A DNA stretch of 58,335 bases, from positions 1 to 58,335 of the forward strand of contig CAJMGO010000008.1 of assembly GCA_905212975.1 (NCBI GenBank), in the 5' to 3' direction. Numbering within the stretch: position 1 is the stretch's first letter; every line of letters begins with the position of its first letter. The DNA is from CAJMGO01 sp900557305. GTDB lineage: Bacteria > Bacillota_I > Bacilli_A > RF39 > UBA660. Below, piece after piece: positions 41,428 through 49,589 of the stretch. The notes below the pieces were generated by a model. That model did no database searches and had not been told where the DNA came from. It saw only the letters and a list, made by a program, of their open reading frames with translations. The position numbers and the translations under genes were made by a program.

Positions 41428-42511
41428 TTTTCTTTTCACTTTGTATATTTAATACAATACCAATCATAATCATATATGATAAAAGACTAGAACCACCATA
41501 ACTTATAAAAGGAAGAGTAATACCAGTTATTGGTAAAAGTCCAAATGTCATACTTATATTCTGTATTTGTTGGTAAATAAGAACTCCTGTAAAACCAGTT
41601 ATAATATATTTATTAATTTTCTCCTTTGATTTTATAGCAATATTAATCATAGATAAATCAAATATAATTAAAAATAAAATTAATATAAATGAACCAATAT
41701 ATCCAAAAGAACTAGATAAAGTAGAAAAAATAAAATCAGTTTGAGGTTCTGGAAAATATAAAGGTAATCTAAATCCAAAACCTAATAATCCTGATGATCC
41801 AATTGAAATTAAACTATTTTCAAGTTGATATCCAGATTTATTAGACCAATCTAAAATTCTATCAATTCTTAAGAAAAATGATGTACCAAATATATTAACA
41901 AACAAATCTTTATCAATTGAATAAATACAAAATATAAATGATAAAATAAGTAAAATAAAAAGAAATAAACCAATAAACCACTTTAAATTTAATCCTGATA
42001 TAAATAACTGTAGTATTGTAATTATTAAATACATTATTACAACTCCAGTATCAGGTTCTAAAAAAGTAAGAATACTTGGAATAATAAGTAACAAAAATAT
42101 TTTGATTAATAACTTGAATTCATCTTTTATATTTAATAATTTTTCCTTACTTAATATTTTAGCAATGTATATAATAAGAACTATTTTCATAAATTCACTT
42201 GGTTGAAAAGTACCAATTCCAGGTATTTCAAACCAACATTTTGAATTATTTACTGGCTTTCCAAATATAAGAAGTAAAAGAAGTAATATATTCATAAATA
42301 TATATACATATATAATTTTATCTATTAAAAATTTATTTCCTATTTTTTTTATTATTTGTATTAATATTATACCTAATATATACCAGATTATTTGCTTTAT
42401 AATGAGATTATTAACTTGTATCATGTTTTGGGCATTATAAAGTGATAAAATACTAAAAATAAAAAATATAAAAATTGATATATATATTAATAAATTATTC
42501 CTTCTACTCAT
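41423..42511 (-). CDS. SEDS-family peptidoglycan polymerase (RodA/FtsW/SpoVE)
   Basis: The 362-residue protein has about ten membrane helices and the SEDS signatures: GTFQPSEFMKIVLIIYIAK, FLEPDTGVVIMYLIITI with the catalytic Asp, a loop with GSSGLLGFGF and PEPQTDFIFS, and the final GITLPFISYGGSSLLSYM. SEDS proteins polymerise lipid II into glycan with a class B PBP. Whether it serves elongation (RodA), division (FtsW) or spores (SpoVE) cannot be told from the neighbours: no PBP2 or mur gene is adjacent. Start at 42511 has GGTGAT upstream on the minus strand. Confidence 0.93.
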   Translation of the reverse strand: MSRRNNLLIYISIFIFFIFSILSLYNAQNMIQVNNLIIKQIIWYILGIILIQIIKKIGNKFLIDKIIYVYIFMNILLLLLLIFGKPVNNSKCWFEIPGIGTFQPSEFMKIVLIIYIAKILSKEKLLNIKDEFKLLIKIFLLLIIPSILTFLEPDTGVVIMYLIITILQLFISGLNLKWFIGLFLFILLILSFIFCIYSIDKDLFVNIFGTSFFLRIDRILDWSNKSGYQLENSLISIGSSGLLGFGFRLPLYFPEPQTDFIFSTLSSSFGYIGSFILILFLIIFDLSMINIAIKSKEKINKYIITGFTGVLIYQQIQNISMTFGLLPITGITLPFISYGGSSLLSYMIMIGIVLNIQSEKKK

Positions 42512-42565
42512 AAAATCACCATTAATATTTTGAATAAAAAAAATATATTTATTCTTATCTCTAAT

Positions 42566-42594
42566 TTGATATTTTAATAAATATATAGTATAAT
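42566..42594 (+). promoter_or_regulatory. sigma-A-type promoter
   Basis: TTGATA (42566-42571), 17-base spacer, TATAAT (42589-42594), 16 bases before the EIIB-like gene. Confidence 0.75.
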
Positions 42595-42610
42595 TATCTA
42601 GGTGAATAAA

Positions 42611-42922
42611 ATGAAAATGGAATATTTAATAATAATATTAATACTAATAGTTGTAGCAATTGCTATAGTAAGATCAAAGAAAAAAGATTTTAAGATTGAA
42701 ACAAATAAATTGATTTCATATTTAGGTGGTATGGATAATATTGTGTCTTATGAATTTAATAAATCTAGATTTGTAGTTAATTTAAAAGATACTTCTATAG
42801 TTAATAAAGAAGCTATTCAAAAGATGGGAGCACAAGGTATTGTAGAGGTTGATAATCAACTTAAAATAATACTTGGTGAAGAATTTTCACAAATAAAAAA
42901 ATATATTAAAGAATTAAAGTGA
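42611..42922 (+). CDS. membrane-anchored PTS EIIB-like domain without the phospho-cysteine
   Basis: The 103-residue product has an N-terminal membrane helix (YLIIILILIVVAIAIV) and a cytosolic domain matching glucose-type PTS EIIB: LISYLGGMDNIVSYEFNKSR, VNLKDTSIVNKEAIQKMGAQ and GIVEVDNQLKIILGEEFSQI. In active EIIB the phosphorylated Cys lies in CATRLR; the aligned position here is Asn50 (NKSRFV), so phosphotransfer is not possible. No EIIC or EIIA is nearby. It is presumably a regulatory or structural descendant. The start is ATG 42611 behind AGGTG. The TGA stop lies in a terminator. Confidence 0.8.
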   Translation: MKMEYLIIILILIVVAIAIVRSKKKDFKIETNKLISYLGGMDNIVSYEFNKSRFVVNLKDTSIVNKEAIQKMGAQGIVEVDNQLKIILGEEFSQIKKYIKELK

Positions 42923-42938
42923 TTTTGTCACTTTTTTT
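42916..42938 (+). terminator. terminator over stop codon
   Basis: AAAGTGA-ttttg-TCACTTT followed by TTTT; the stop codon is the last triplet of the 5' arm. Confidence 0.88.
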
Positions 42939-42943
42939 CATTA

Positions 42944-42986
42944 TTCGACATTATTCGACAAAAATATTTTGTAAAATTATGTCGAG
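42944..42986 (+). promoter_or_regulatory. three Spo0A-box-like sites upstream of the sensor kinase
   Basis: TTCGACA occurs at 42944-42950 and again at 42954-42960, exactly one helical turn apart. The inverse form TGTCGAG is at 42980-42986, joined to the ribosome binding site GAGGTGA. The Spo0A box consensus is TGTCGAA, whose complement is TTCGACA, so the first two are perfect matches. CG-containing heptamers are rare in this AT-rich sequence. They would place the kinase under Spo0A control, with the third site able to block transcription or translation. Confidence 0.6.
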
Positions 42987-42994
42987 GTGATTTT

Positions 42995-44236
42995 ATGGAT
43001 ATATATATATCTTTGTTTCTAAATATAACTTTCATAATGTTTCCACTATGTCTATGTTTAATTTGTATTTCAAATTCTCAAAAGTTAGATGAAAAAACAA
43101 ATACAATTTATCTTGATTTAGCACTTATTACTATGTGTTATTTAATATCTAATTTAGTTGATAGAGGAAGTTTTTTTGGATTATATTTACTTAATGTACC
43201 ACTTGTTTTGGCATATAAAAATAAAAGAACTATTACAAGCATTATAATATCAATTATATTAATAGTATATTATGACAAAATCTTTGATATAAATATTTGT
43301 TATTTTATAATTGAATATACTGTGTATTTCTTTGTAAATTATATATTCCAAAATAAAAATATTAAAGGTATAGGTAGTATTGCTTCTATAGCATCAATAA
43401 AATCAATTATTTTAAGCGTTTTAATATTATATAGTCAAATACAATATAAAACAAAATGGTTCTTATTGTTTAGCTCAGTTATATTTGTCTGCTTAACTGT
43501 TTTAACTATTTACTTGTTTAAAAAAACAGAAGAAAATCTTATATTTAAAAGAAAATTTTTAGAACTGGAACATGAAAAAGAAATTAGAAATTCACTATTT
43601 CAAATAACTCATGAAATAAAAAATCCAATTACAGTATGTAAAGGGTATCTTGATATGTTTGATGTTAACAACATAGAACATTCAAAAAAATATATTCCAA
43701 AAATAAAAAATGAAATAAATAGAGTACTAATATTACTAGAAGACTTTCTTTCAATAAAAAAATTAAAAATAGATAAAGATATAATGGACATAAACATGTT
43801 AGTAGAAGATATATCAGAAAATTTTAAAGATATATTTATGGGAAAACGAATAAAAGGAATATTTGATATAGATCAAAATGAAGTTTTTGTAAATGGTGAT
43901 TATAATAGATTAAGTCAAGTATTAATTAATGTAGTAAAGAATAGTATTGAATCTTTAGATAAAGATATAAAAACAATTAAAATAAGTACAAATGCAAATA
44001 AAAATTATGCAAAAATAATTATTGAAGATAATGGTAAAGGCATGAATGAAGATGAATTGAGAAAAATCTGTAAGCCATTTTTTTCAACTAAAAGTAGTGG
44101 GACAGGACTTGGGCTTTATTTATCTAATGAAATAATAAAAGAACATAATGGAAGTATGATGTACGAATCGAAAGAAAATATAGGTACAAAACTTACAATA
44201 TGTTTACCAATAAAAAAAGATATTAAGATTTCTTAA
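42995..44236 (+). CDS. orphan membrane histidine kinase, sporulation-kinase-like
   Basis: The 413-residue sensor kinase has an N-terminal membrane part of about six helices (residues 1-180) with no large outer domain. The DHp helix follows with phospho-His206 in FQITHEIKNPITVCKGYLDM, then the ATPase domain with N-box NVVKNSIESL, G1 EDNGKGMNE, F-box FFSTKSSGTG and G2 GLGLYL. The H-box type and multi-helix sensor recall KinB-like kinases that feed the Spo0F/Spo0A relay. No response regulator is adjacent. Three Spo0A-box-like sites lie just upstream. Its end overlaps the convergent RNase J gene by 14 bases. Confidence 0.9.
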   Translation: MDIYISLFLNITFIMFPLCLCLICISNSQKLDEKTNTIYLDLALITMCYLISNLVDRGSFFGLYLLNVPLVLAYKNKRTITSIIISIILIVYYDKIFDINICYFIIEYTVYFFVNYIFQNKNIKGIGSIASIASIKSIILSVLILYSQIQYKTKWFLLFSSVIFVCLTVLTIYLFKKTEENLIFKRKFLELEHEKEIRNSLFQITHEIKNPITVCKGYLDMFDVNNIEHSKKYIPKIKNEINRVLILLEDFLSIKKLKIDKDIMDINMLVEDISENFKDIFMGKRIKGIFDIDQNEVFVNGDYNRLSQVLINVVKNSIESLDKDIKTIKISTNANKNYAKIIIEDNGKGMNEDELRKICKPFFSTKSSGTGLGLYLSNEIIKEHNGSMMYESKENIGTKLTICLPIKKDIKIS

Positions 44237-45896
44237 TATCCATTATAACAGGAAGGACTATAGGTTTTCTTCCTGTTTTTGTAAATGCATAACTTGATAT
44301 AGAATTAATGATTTCTTGTTTTATATCATTATAATTAATTGGTGCTTTTAATTTTGAAATTATTGCAGTTTTACTAATTTTTTCTAGATTTTTAAGTAAT
44401 TGTTCATTTTCATTTACTAAAACGAATCCTCTTGTAATTATATTTGGATTTCCTAAAAGACTTGTTTTATTAGTATCTATATTAGCAATTACAATAATAA
44501 TTCCGTCATTAGCCATTATTTTTCTATCTTTCATAACAGCAGTTGACACATCACCAATTCTATTACCGTCAACATATACATCTTCAGCTTGAATTATCTC
44601 ACCACGTTTAACAATACCTTTATTTATAGAAAGCATTTCACCATTTCCTAAAACGAAAGTGTTTTCTTTTGGCATACCACACATAACACCTATATCAGCG
44701 TGTTTTTTTAGCATTCTATATTCACCATGAAATGGCATAAAATATTTTGGCTTTATAAGTCTGATCATCAATTTTAATTCTTCTTCATTACCATGTCCAC
44801 TACTATGAACATTTTCTAAAGAAGTATTAGTAAATACTTTAATACCTTTCATATAAAGTTTATTAATTGTTCTTCCTATTGCTGCTGCATTACCAGGTAT
44901 AGCTGATGAAGAGAAAATAACTACATCATCAGATTGAAGCTTAATTTGTTTGTGAGAACCATCTGCAATTCTAGATAAAGCAGCAAGGGGCTCACCTTGG
45001 CTTCCAGTACATAAAAGACATACTTGATCATTTGGAAGTTTATTAGCTTCTTCTGGTGTTACAAAAATAGATTTATTTTTAATATATCCACCATTTATAG
45101 AAATTTCTATATTATTTTCCATACTACGACCAAATACAGCAATTTTTCTATTATTTCGTTTACAAGTATCAACAATGTGCTTTAAACGATAAATATTTGA
45201 AGCAAACGTTGCTATAATAATTCTACCTGTTTCACGTTTTATTACTTCAGATAATGCAGTATCTACCTTAGATTCACTTAAACTTATTCCTTCATTAAGT
45301 GCATTAGTGCTATCACTAAGCAAAAGAGTAACACCCCTAGATCCAATTTGAGCCATCTTATGTAAATTTGCCATAGGACCAATTGGCGTAAAATCAAATT
45401 TAAAATCTCCTGTTGCAACTATTGTTCCATTTGGAGTTGTAACACATATACCATGCGAATCAGGTATTGAGTGAGTGGTCCTAAAAAATTCCACTTGCAT
45501 AGATTTAAACTTAACTTTAGTTTTCTCTTCGTAAGTAATTAAATTTTTATATTGAATATTACGATCTTCTAGTTTTTTCCTAATAAGACCAACAGCTTGA
45601 TTTGGGGCATATATAAAAGGAATATTAACCGTTTGTAATAAAAATGGTATAGCTCCTATATGATCTTCATGCCCATGTGTTATAAATAAAGCCTTGATTT
45701 TAGACTCATTCTTCTTTAAAAAAGAAAAGTCTGGTATAACATAATCTACTCCAAGTAAATCACTTGCAGGAATAGACATACCCGCATCGATGATTATAAT
45801 TTCATTACCATGCATTATGCAATACATGTTTTTCCCGACTTCACCTAAACCACCAAGTGCGAATACTTTAGTTTCAATATTATTTGAAAATTTCAT
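44223..45896 (-). CDS. rnjA: ribonuclease J
   Basis: This metallo-beta-lactamase/beta-CASP RNase has 5'-exo- and endonuclease activity and is central to mRNA decay and rRNA maturation in Firmicutes. Zinc ligands are complete in FITHGHEDHI (His74, His76, Asp78, His79). Further motifs are FFRTTHSIPDS, ATGDFKFDF, the beta-CASP LLLSDSTNAL, FASNIYRLKHI, and SSGHGNEEELK with the C-terminal domain to residue 557. The intact HGHEDH favours the J1 form over the degenerate J2 form. AAGGAGT precedes the start on the minus strand. Confidence 0.95.
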   Translation of the reverse strand: MKFSNNIETKVFALGGLGEVGKNMYCIMHGNEIIIIDAGMSIPASDLLGVDYVIPDFSFLKKNESKIKALFITHGHEDHIGAIPFLLQTVNIPFIYAPNQAVGLIRKKLEDRNIQYKNLITYEEKTKVKFKSMQVEFFRTTHSIPDSHGICVTTPNGTIVATGDFKFDFTPIGPMANLHKMAQIGSRGVTLLLSDSTNALNEGISLSESKVDTALSEVIKRETGRIIIATFASNIYRLKHIVDTCKRNNRKIAVFGRSMENNIEISINGGYIKNKSIFVTPEEANKLPNDQVCLLCTGSQGEPLAALSRIADGSHKQIKLQSDDVVIFSSSAIPGNAAAIGRTINKLYMKGIKVFTNTSLENVHSSGHGNEEELKLMIRLIKPKYFMPFHGEYRMLKKHADIGVMCGMPKENTFVLGNGEMLSINKGIVKRGEIIQAEDVYVDGNRIGDVSTAVMKDRKIMANDGIIIVIANIDTNKTSLLGNPNIITRGFVLVNENEQLLKNLEKISKTAIISKLKAPINYNDIKQEIINSISSYAFTKTGRKPIVLPVIMDIKKS

Positions 45897-46010
45897 TTTA
45901 ACTCCTTTCTTTAACTTTTAAAAAATCCAATATTTCCATTATAGACTATTTTTGCTTATTTGTCTAGTTTATATTGTTTGTAAGAAATTAACAAAATTTT
46001 AAATGAAATA

Positions 46011-46041
46011 TTGACTTTCTAGTTAAATGAAATGTTATAAT
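46011..46041 (+). promoter_or_regulatory. promoter of the ABC exporter, 19-bp spacer
   Basis: TTGACT (46011-46016) and TATAAT (46036-46041) are 19 bases apart, with TTTC-tagttaaat-GAAA centred in the spacer. Both hexamers and the layout parallel the element at 4225-4255, which suggests activation by a MerR-family regulator. No such regulator gene is in the window. Confidence 0.5.
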
Positions 46042-46062
46042 GAATCTATTGGGGATGATTGT

Positions 46063-47832
46063 ATGAAAAATGAAGAAAATAATAAAAGTATTAATAGAGG
46101 ATTTTTTAAGAATTTAAAGGCAACATATAAATATGCAGGAAAAGGGAAAAGATATATATTTATGCTTTTATTCTTTAGTATAATACTAACTATTATTTCA
46201 ATTGCTATACCAATATTTACAGCAAAAAGAATAGTAATGTTGACAAGTAATTTATGGCATAAATTATTTTTAATTATTCTCGTAATCTTTTTTACCGAAA
46301 TACTAAGAAATATAGTTAACTATTTATGCACTATGTTTTATAATAAACTTTATTATAATATTAGAAAAAAATTGCAACTAGAATTAGTAAATGAAACTTT
46401 AAAAATAACTCAAAGTGAATTAAATTCTAATTCAAGTGGTGTATTTATAGAAAGAATTAATAATGATACAGATAATATTGCTGATATATTTTGGAATTTA
46501 TTTGATTATATAACAGCAATAATAGGTAATATTGGGATATTAATATCTGTAATTTTTATAAATGTTTATGTAGGATTAGCATATATACTATTTTTAATTA
46601 TAATATTTATTTATAATAAATATTCAAGTAAGATAAACTATGAAAATAGAAAAGTATGGAAGAAAAGTAGAGAAAAAACTGGCGGTTTTATATCAGAAAT
46701 AGTAAGAGGGGCAAAAGATATAAAAATTTTAAACGCTGAAAAATCTTTTTTAAAAAAAGCCGATATGTATATGGATGAAACAAATAAAGAATCATATGCT
46801 TATCAAAATAAAAAATCTTCACTAAGATTAGTTGGAGGAACAATTAGAGATTTATTAGATTTAGGAATAAGCCTTCTTTTATATTTTTTAGTTACAACAG
46901 GAGCAATTACAGTAGAATATGTAATTATTATATTGAATTATCATAGTCAAATAACTTGGACTGCTGATTGGATTGAACAAATTTTTGATATTTCAAAACA
47001 ATATAATCTTGCTGCAAATAGAATATTTGGTATTTTAGAGGAAAATGAATTTGAAAAAGAAAAGTTTGGCAAACAAAAATTAACAAATTTTAAAGGAAAT
47101 ATTGAATTTAAAAATGTAAAATTTTCATATGAAGATAAGAAAGAAGTATTAAAAGGACTAAATTTAAATATAAAAGCCAACCAAACTGTTGGATTTGTGG
47201 GACCAAGTGGTGCAGGAAAATCAACAATATTTAATCTTATAAGTGCTTTAAATAAGCCTAATTCTGGAACTATAGAATTCGATGGTGTAGATATAAATAA
47301 TTTAGATAAGGATTCTATAAGAGGTAATTTATCTGTCATAAGTCAAAATGCATATATTTATAATATGAGTATTATAGATAATTTAAAAGTTGTAAAAATG
47401 GATGCTACAGAAAGTGAAATAAAAGAAGCTTGTAAACTTGCTTGTTTAGATGATTTTATAAATTCGTTACCAGAAAAGTATAATACAATAGTTGGTGAAG
47501 GTGGAGTAACTCTATCAGGAGGTCAGAAGCAAAGATTAGCCATAGCACGTGCACTTTTATTAAAAACAAAAATATTACTATTCGATGAAGCAACAAGTGC
47601 TCTTGATAATGAAACACAAAATAAAATACAACAAGCAATTAATAATTTAAAAGGAGATTATACTATTTTGATAATCGCACATAGATTATCAACTGTAATA
47701 GATTCAAACAAAATTTTTGTTATTGATGATGGTAAAGTAGAATCAGAAGGAAATCATGAATTTTTACTAAAGAACAGCAATGTATATAAAAAGTTATACA
47801 AAAAAGAATCTGAAATAAAAGAAGAAATGTAA
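46063..47832 (+). CDS. ABC exporter, fused permease-ATPase
   Basis: The 589-residue half-transporter has six N-terminal membrane helices and a C-terminal nucleotide-binding domain. That domain shows Walker A GFVGPSGAGKSTI near residue 378, signature LSGGQKQRLAIARA, Walker B ILLFDEATSALD and the H-loop IIAHRLS. It should dimerise and export lipids, peptides or drugs (MsbA/LmrA class). The start at ATG 46063 is behind TTGGGGATG; the in-frame ATG at 46027 overlaps the -10 element and is rejected. Promoter architecture hints at drug-responsive control. Monocistronic, ending in a terminator. Confidence 0.92.
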   Translation: MKNEENNKSINRGFFKNLKATYKYAGKGKRYIFMLLFFSIILTIISIAIPIFTAKRIVMLTSNLWHKLFLIILVIFFTEILRNIVNYLCTMFYNKLYYNIRKKLQLELVNETLKITQSELNSNSSGVFIERINNDTDNIADIFWNLFDYITAIIGNIGILISVIFINVYVGLAYILFLIIIFIYNKYSSKINYENRKVWKKSREKTGGFISEIVRGAKDIKILNAEKSFLKKADMYMDETNKESYAYQNKKSSLRLVGGTIRDLLDLGISLLLYFLVTTGAITVEYVIIILNYHSQITWTADWIEQIFDISKQYNLAANRIFGILEENEFEKEKFGKQKLTNFKGNIEFKNVKFSYEDKKEVLKGLNLNIKANQTVGFVGPSGAGKSTIFNLISALNKPNSGTIEFDGVDINNLDKDSIRGNLSVISQNAYIYNMSIIDNLKVVKMDATESEIKEACKLACLDDFINSLPEKYNTIVGEGGVTLSGGQKQRLAIARALLLKTKILLFDEATSALDNETQNKIQQAINNLKGDYTILIIAHRLSTVIDSNKIFVIDDGKVESEGNHEFLLKNSNVYKKLYKKESEIKEEM

Positions 47833-47853
47833 AAATTATGTTTCTTCTTTTAC
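47817..47853 (+). terminator. terminator over stop codon
   Basis: AAAAGAAGAAA pairs perfectly with TTTCTTCTTTT across a 13-base loop that contains the stop codon. Confidence 0.8.
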
Positions 47854-47933
47854 TTATTAAGATATTTTTAGGGTAACTTATAGATTTTTAAAATAATTTA
47901 GTGTAAAATGAAAATATATTAGGATGTGATAAT

Positions 47934-48908
47934 ATGGGTTTTTTTGATAAATTTAAGAAAGCATTTACAAAAAAAGAAGAAAAAGAAGTAGAAGCATATG
48001 ATAAAGGTTTAGAAAAAACAAGAAATACATTTGTTAACAAAATAAGTATTTTAAATTCTAAATATAAAAAAGTATCTGATGAATATTTTGATGAATTAGA
48101 AGATATTTTAATAACTGCTGATATAGGAGTAAATACAGTTGTATCATTTATAGATAAATTAAAATATAGAGTTAAGCATGAACATATTGAAGATTCTAAT
48201 GATTTAAAAGAAGTAATAGTAGATGAAATGTTTATTATATATGTTCAAAATCAGATAATCGTAAATAAAATAAACTATGCTAAAACGGGTCCGACAGTAA
48301 TACTATTTGTTGGAGTAAATGGAGTTGGAAAAACAACAACTATAGGTAAACTTGCTAATAAATTAAAAGACGAAAATAAGAAAGTACTTCTTGTTGCAGG
48401 AGATACCTTTAGAGCAGGAGCTATTGAACAAATAGAAGAATGGTCAAATAAAATTGGGGTTGATCTAGTTTCAAAAGAAAATGCAGATCCGGCAAGTGTC
48501 GTTTTTGATGGACTAGAAAAAGCTAAAAAAGAACATTATGATGTAGTATTAATAGATACTGCTGGAAGACTTCAAAATAAAGATAATTTGATGAAAGAGC
48601 TAGAAAAAATTAATCGCGTTATAGCTAATCAAATTGTGGATGCTCCTCATGAAACTTTACTAGTAATAGATGCAACGACAGGTCAAAATGGTATTAGTCA
48701 AGCAAAGAAATTTAAAGAAATAACAAATATTACTGGAATTGTTTTAACAAAATTAGATGGTACTGCAAAAGGTGGTATAGTACTTGCTATTAAAGATAGT
48801 GTTGGTATACCTGTTAAGTTTGTTGGACTTGGTGAAACAAAAGACGATTTAAAAGTATTTGATATAGAAAAATACATATATGGTTTATTTAAAGATATGG
48901 AGGAATAA
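47934..48908 (+). CDS. ftsY: signal recognition particle receptor
   Basis: FtsY docks SRP-ribosome complexes at the membrane. The 324-residue protein has a short charged N-terminus (GFFDKFKKAFTKKEEKEVE) that binds membrane, the four-helix N domain, and the SRP GTPase G domain. Motifs are G1 FVGVNGVGKTTTIGKLA, DTFRAGAIEQ, G3 VLIDTAGRLQNKDNLM, G4 LTKLDGTAKGG and the closing VGLGETKDDLKVFD. Followed two bases later by a small membrane protein and then ylxM; ffh, the usual next gene, is not here. Confidence 0.97.
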   Translation: MGFFDKFKKAFTKKEEKEVEAYDKGLEKTRNTFVNKISILNSKYKKVSDEYFDELEDILITADIGVNTVVSFIDKLKYRVKHEHIEDSNDLKEVIVDEMFIIYVQNQIIVNKINYAKTGPTVILFVGVNGVGKTTTIGKLANKLKDENKKVLLVAGDTFRAGAIEQIEEWSNKIGVDLVSKENADPASVVFDGLEKAKKEHYDVVLIDTAGRLQNKDNLMKELEKINRVIANQIVDAPHETLLVIDATTGQNGISQAKKFKEITNITGIVLTKLDGTAKGGIVLAIKDSVGIPVKFVGLGETKDDLKVFDIEKYIYGLFKDMEE

Positions 48909-48909
48909 T

Positions 48910-49293
48910 ATGGCAAATCAGACAAATAAAAAAACAAATAATACAACTAAAAAAAATAATACAAAGAAGGTAACTAAAAAAATAGAAAGCAAAAAAATAG
49001 AAAGCAAAAAAATAGAAAATAAAAATATAAAAGGACAAGCAAAGATTGAAACTCAAAAAATTGATAATTTAGGTATTTTAATACAATTAGTTTTATCAAT
49101 AGTATTAATTATATTTATCGTATATTCTATTTTTATTACAGAATTTTATAATTTAACAGTAGGATTACTTACAGCTTTAGCGTTTACTATGGCATATAAT
49201 AATCATACTACATATAAAAGAAAGAATTTTACTGCGATTTATCTTGTTATTGGAATAGCAGGTATTGCATTTTTAATAGGAACTTTATTTTAA
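48910..49293 (+). CDS. small membrane protein with repetitive basic N-terminus
   Basis: Not recognised. The 127-residue product has a Lys/Asn/Thr-rich N-terminal tail carrying a tandem KKIES repeat, then three hydrophobic helices (LGILIQLVLSIVLIIFIVYS, LTVGLLTALAFTMAYNN, FTAIYLVIGIAGIAFLIGTL). It is inserted between ftsY and ylxM, overlapping the latter by one base, so it is co-expressed with secretion genes. A ribosome- or RNA-contacting basic tail would fit that setting but is a guess. GGAGG within the end of ftsY sets the start at 48910. Confidence 0.75.
   Translation: MANQTNKKTNNTTKKNNTKKVTKKIESKKIESKKIENKNIKGQAKIETQKIDNLGILIQLVLSIVLIIFIVYSIFITEFYNLTVGLLTALAFTMAYNNHTTYKRKNFTAIYLVIGIAGIAFLIGTLF
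48976..49020 (+). repeat. 15-bp tandem repeat, three copies
   Basis: AAAAAAATAGAAAGC occurs at 48976-48990 and 48991-49005, with a third, altered copy at 49006-49020. In frame it encodes KKIES/KIESK units, so copy-number change would keep the reading frame. Confidence 0.85.
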
Positions 49294-49580
49294 TGGAAAA
49301 TAATATATATATATCTTCTCTTTATGATATATATGGAGAATTATTAACAGAAATTCAAAAAAAATATTTTGAAGACTATTATTTTAATAATTATTCATTA
49401 TCTGAAATAAGTGAAAATTATAATGTTACAAGAAATGCTGTACATAAGAGTATTAAAGAAGCAGAAAAAAATCTAAATAATTTTGAAGAAAAATTAGGGT
49501 ATGCAAAAAAAATTAAAAGAATAAAAGAATTGAATATTGATAAAAGAATAAAAGAACAAATAATTGATATTTTTGAATAG
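49293..49580 (+). CDS. ylxM: YlxM-like HTH protein, SRP-associated
   Basis: The 95-residue protein matches the YlxM/p13 family (UPF0122): LTEIQKKYFEDYYFNNYSLS followed by EISENYNVTRNAVHKSIKEAE, a sigma-like helix-turn-helix, and a helical tail. YlxM binds SRP RNA and Ffh and is normally coded between ftsY and ffh. Here it follows ftsY and one membrane protein gene, but a HerA-like ATPase takes the place of ffh. The start overlaps the upstream stop (TAATG). Confidence 0.9.
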   Translation: MENNIYISSLYDIYGELLTEIQKKYFEDYYFNNYSLSEISENYNVTRNAVHKSIKEAEKNLNNFEEKLGYAKKIKRIKELNIDKRIKEQIIDIFE

Positions 49581-49589
49581 GGGTGAATT

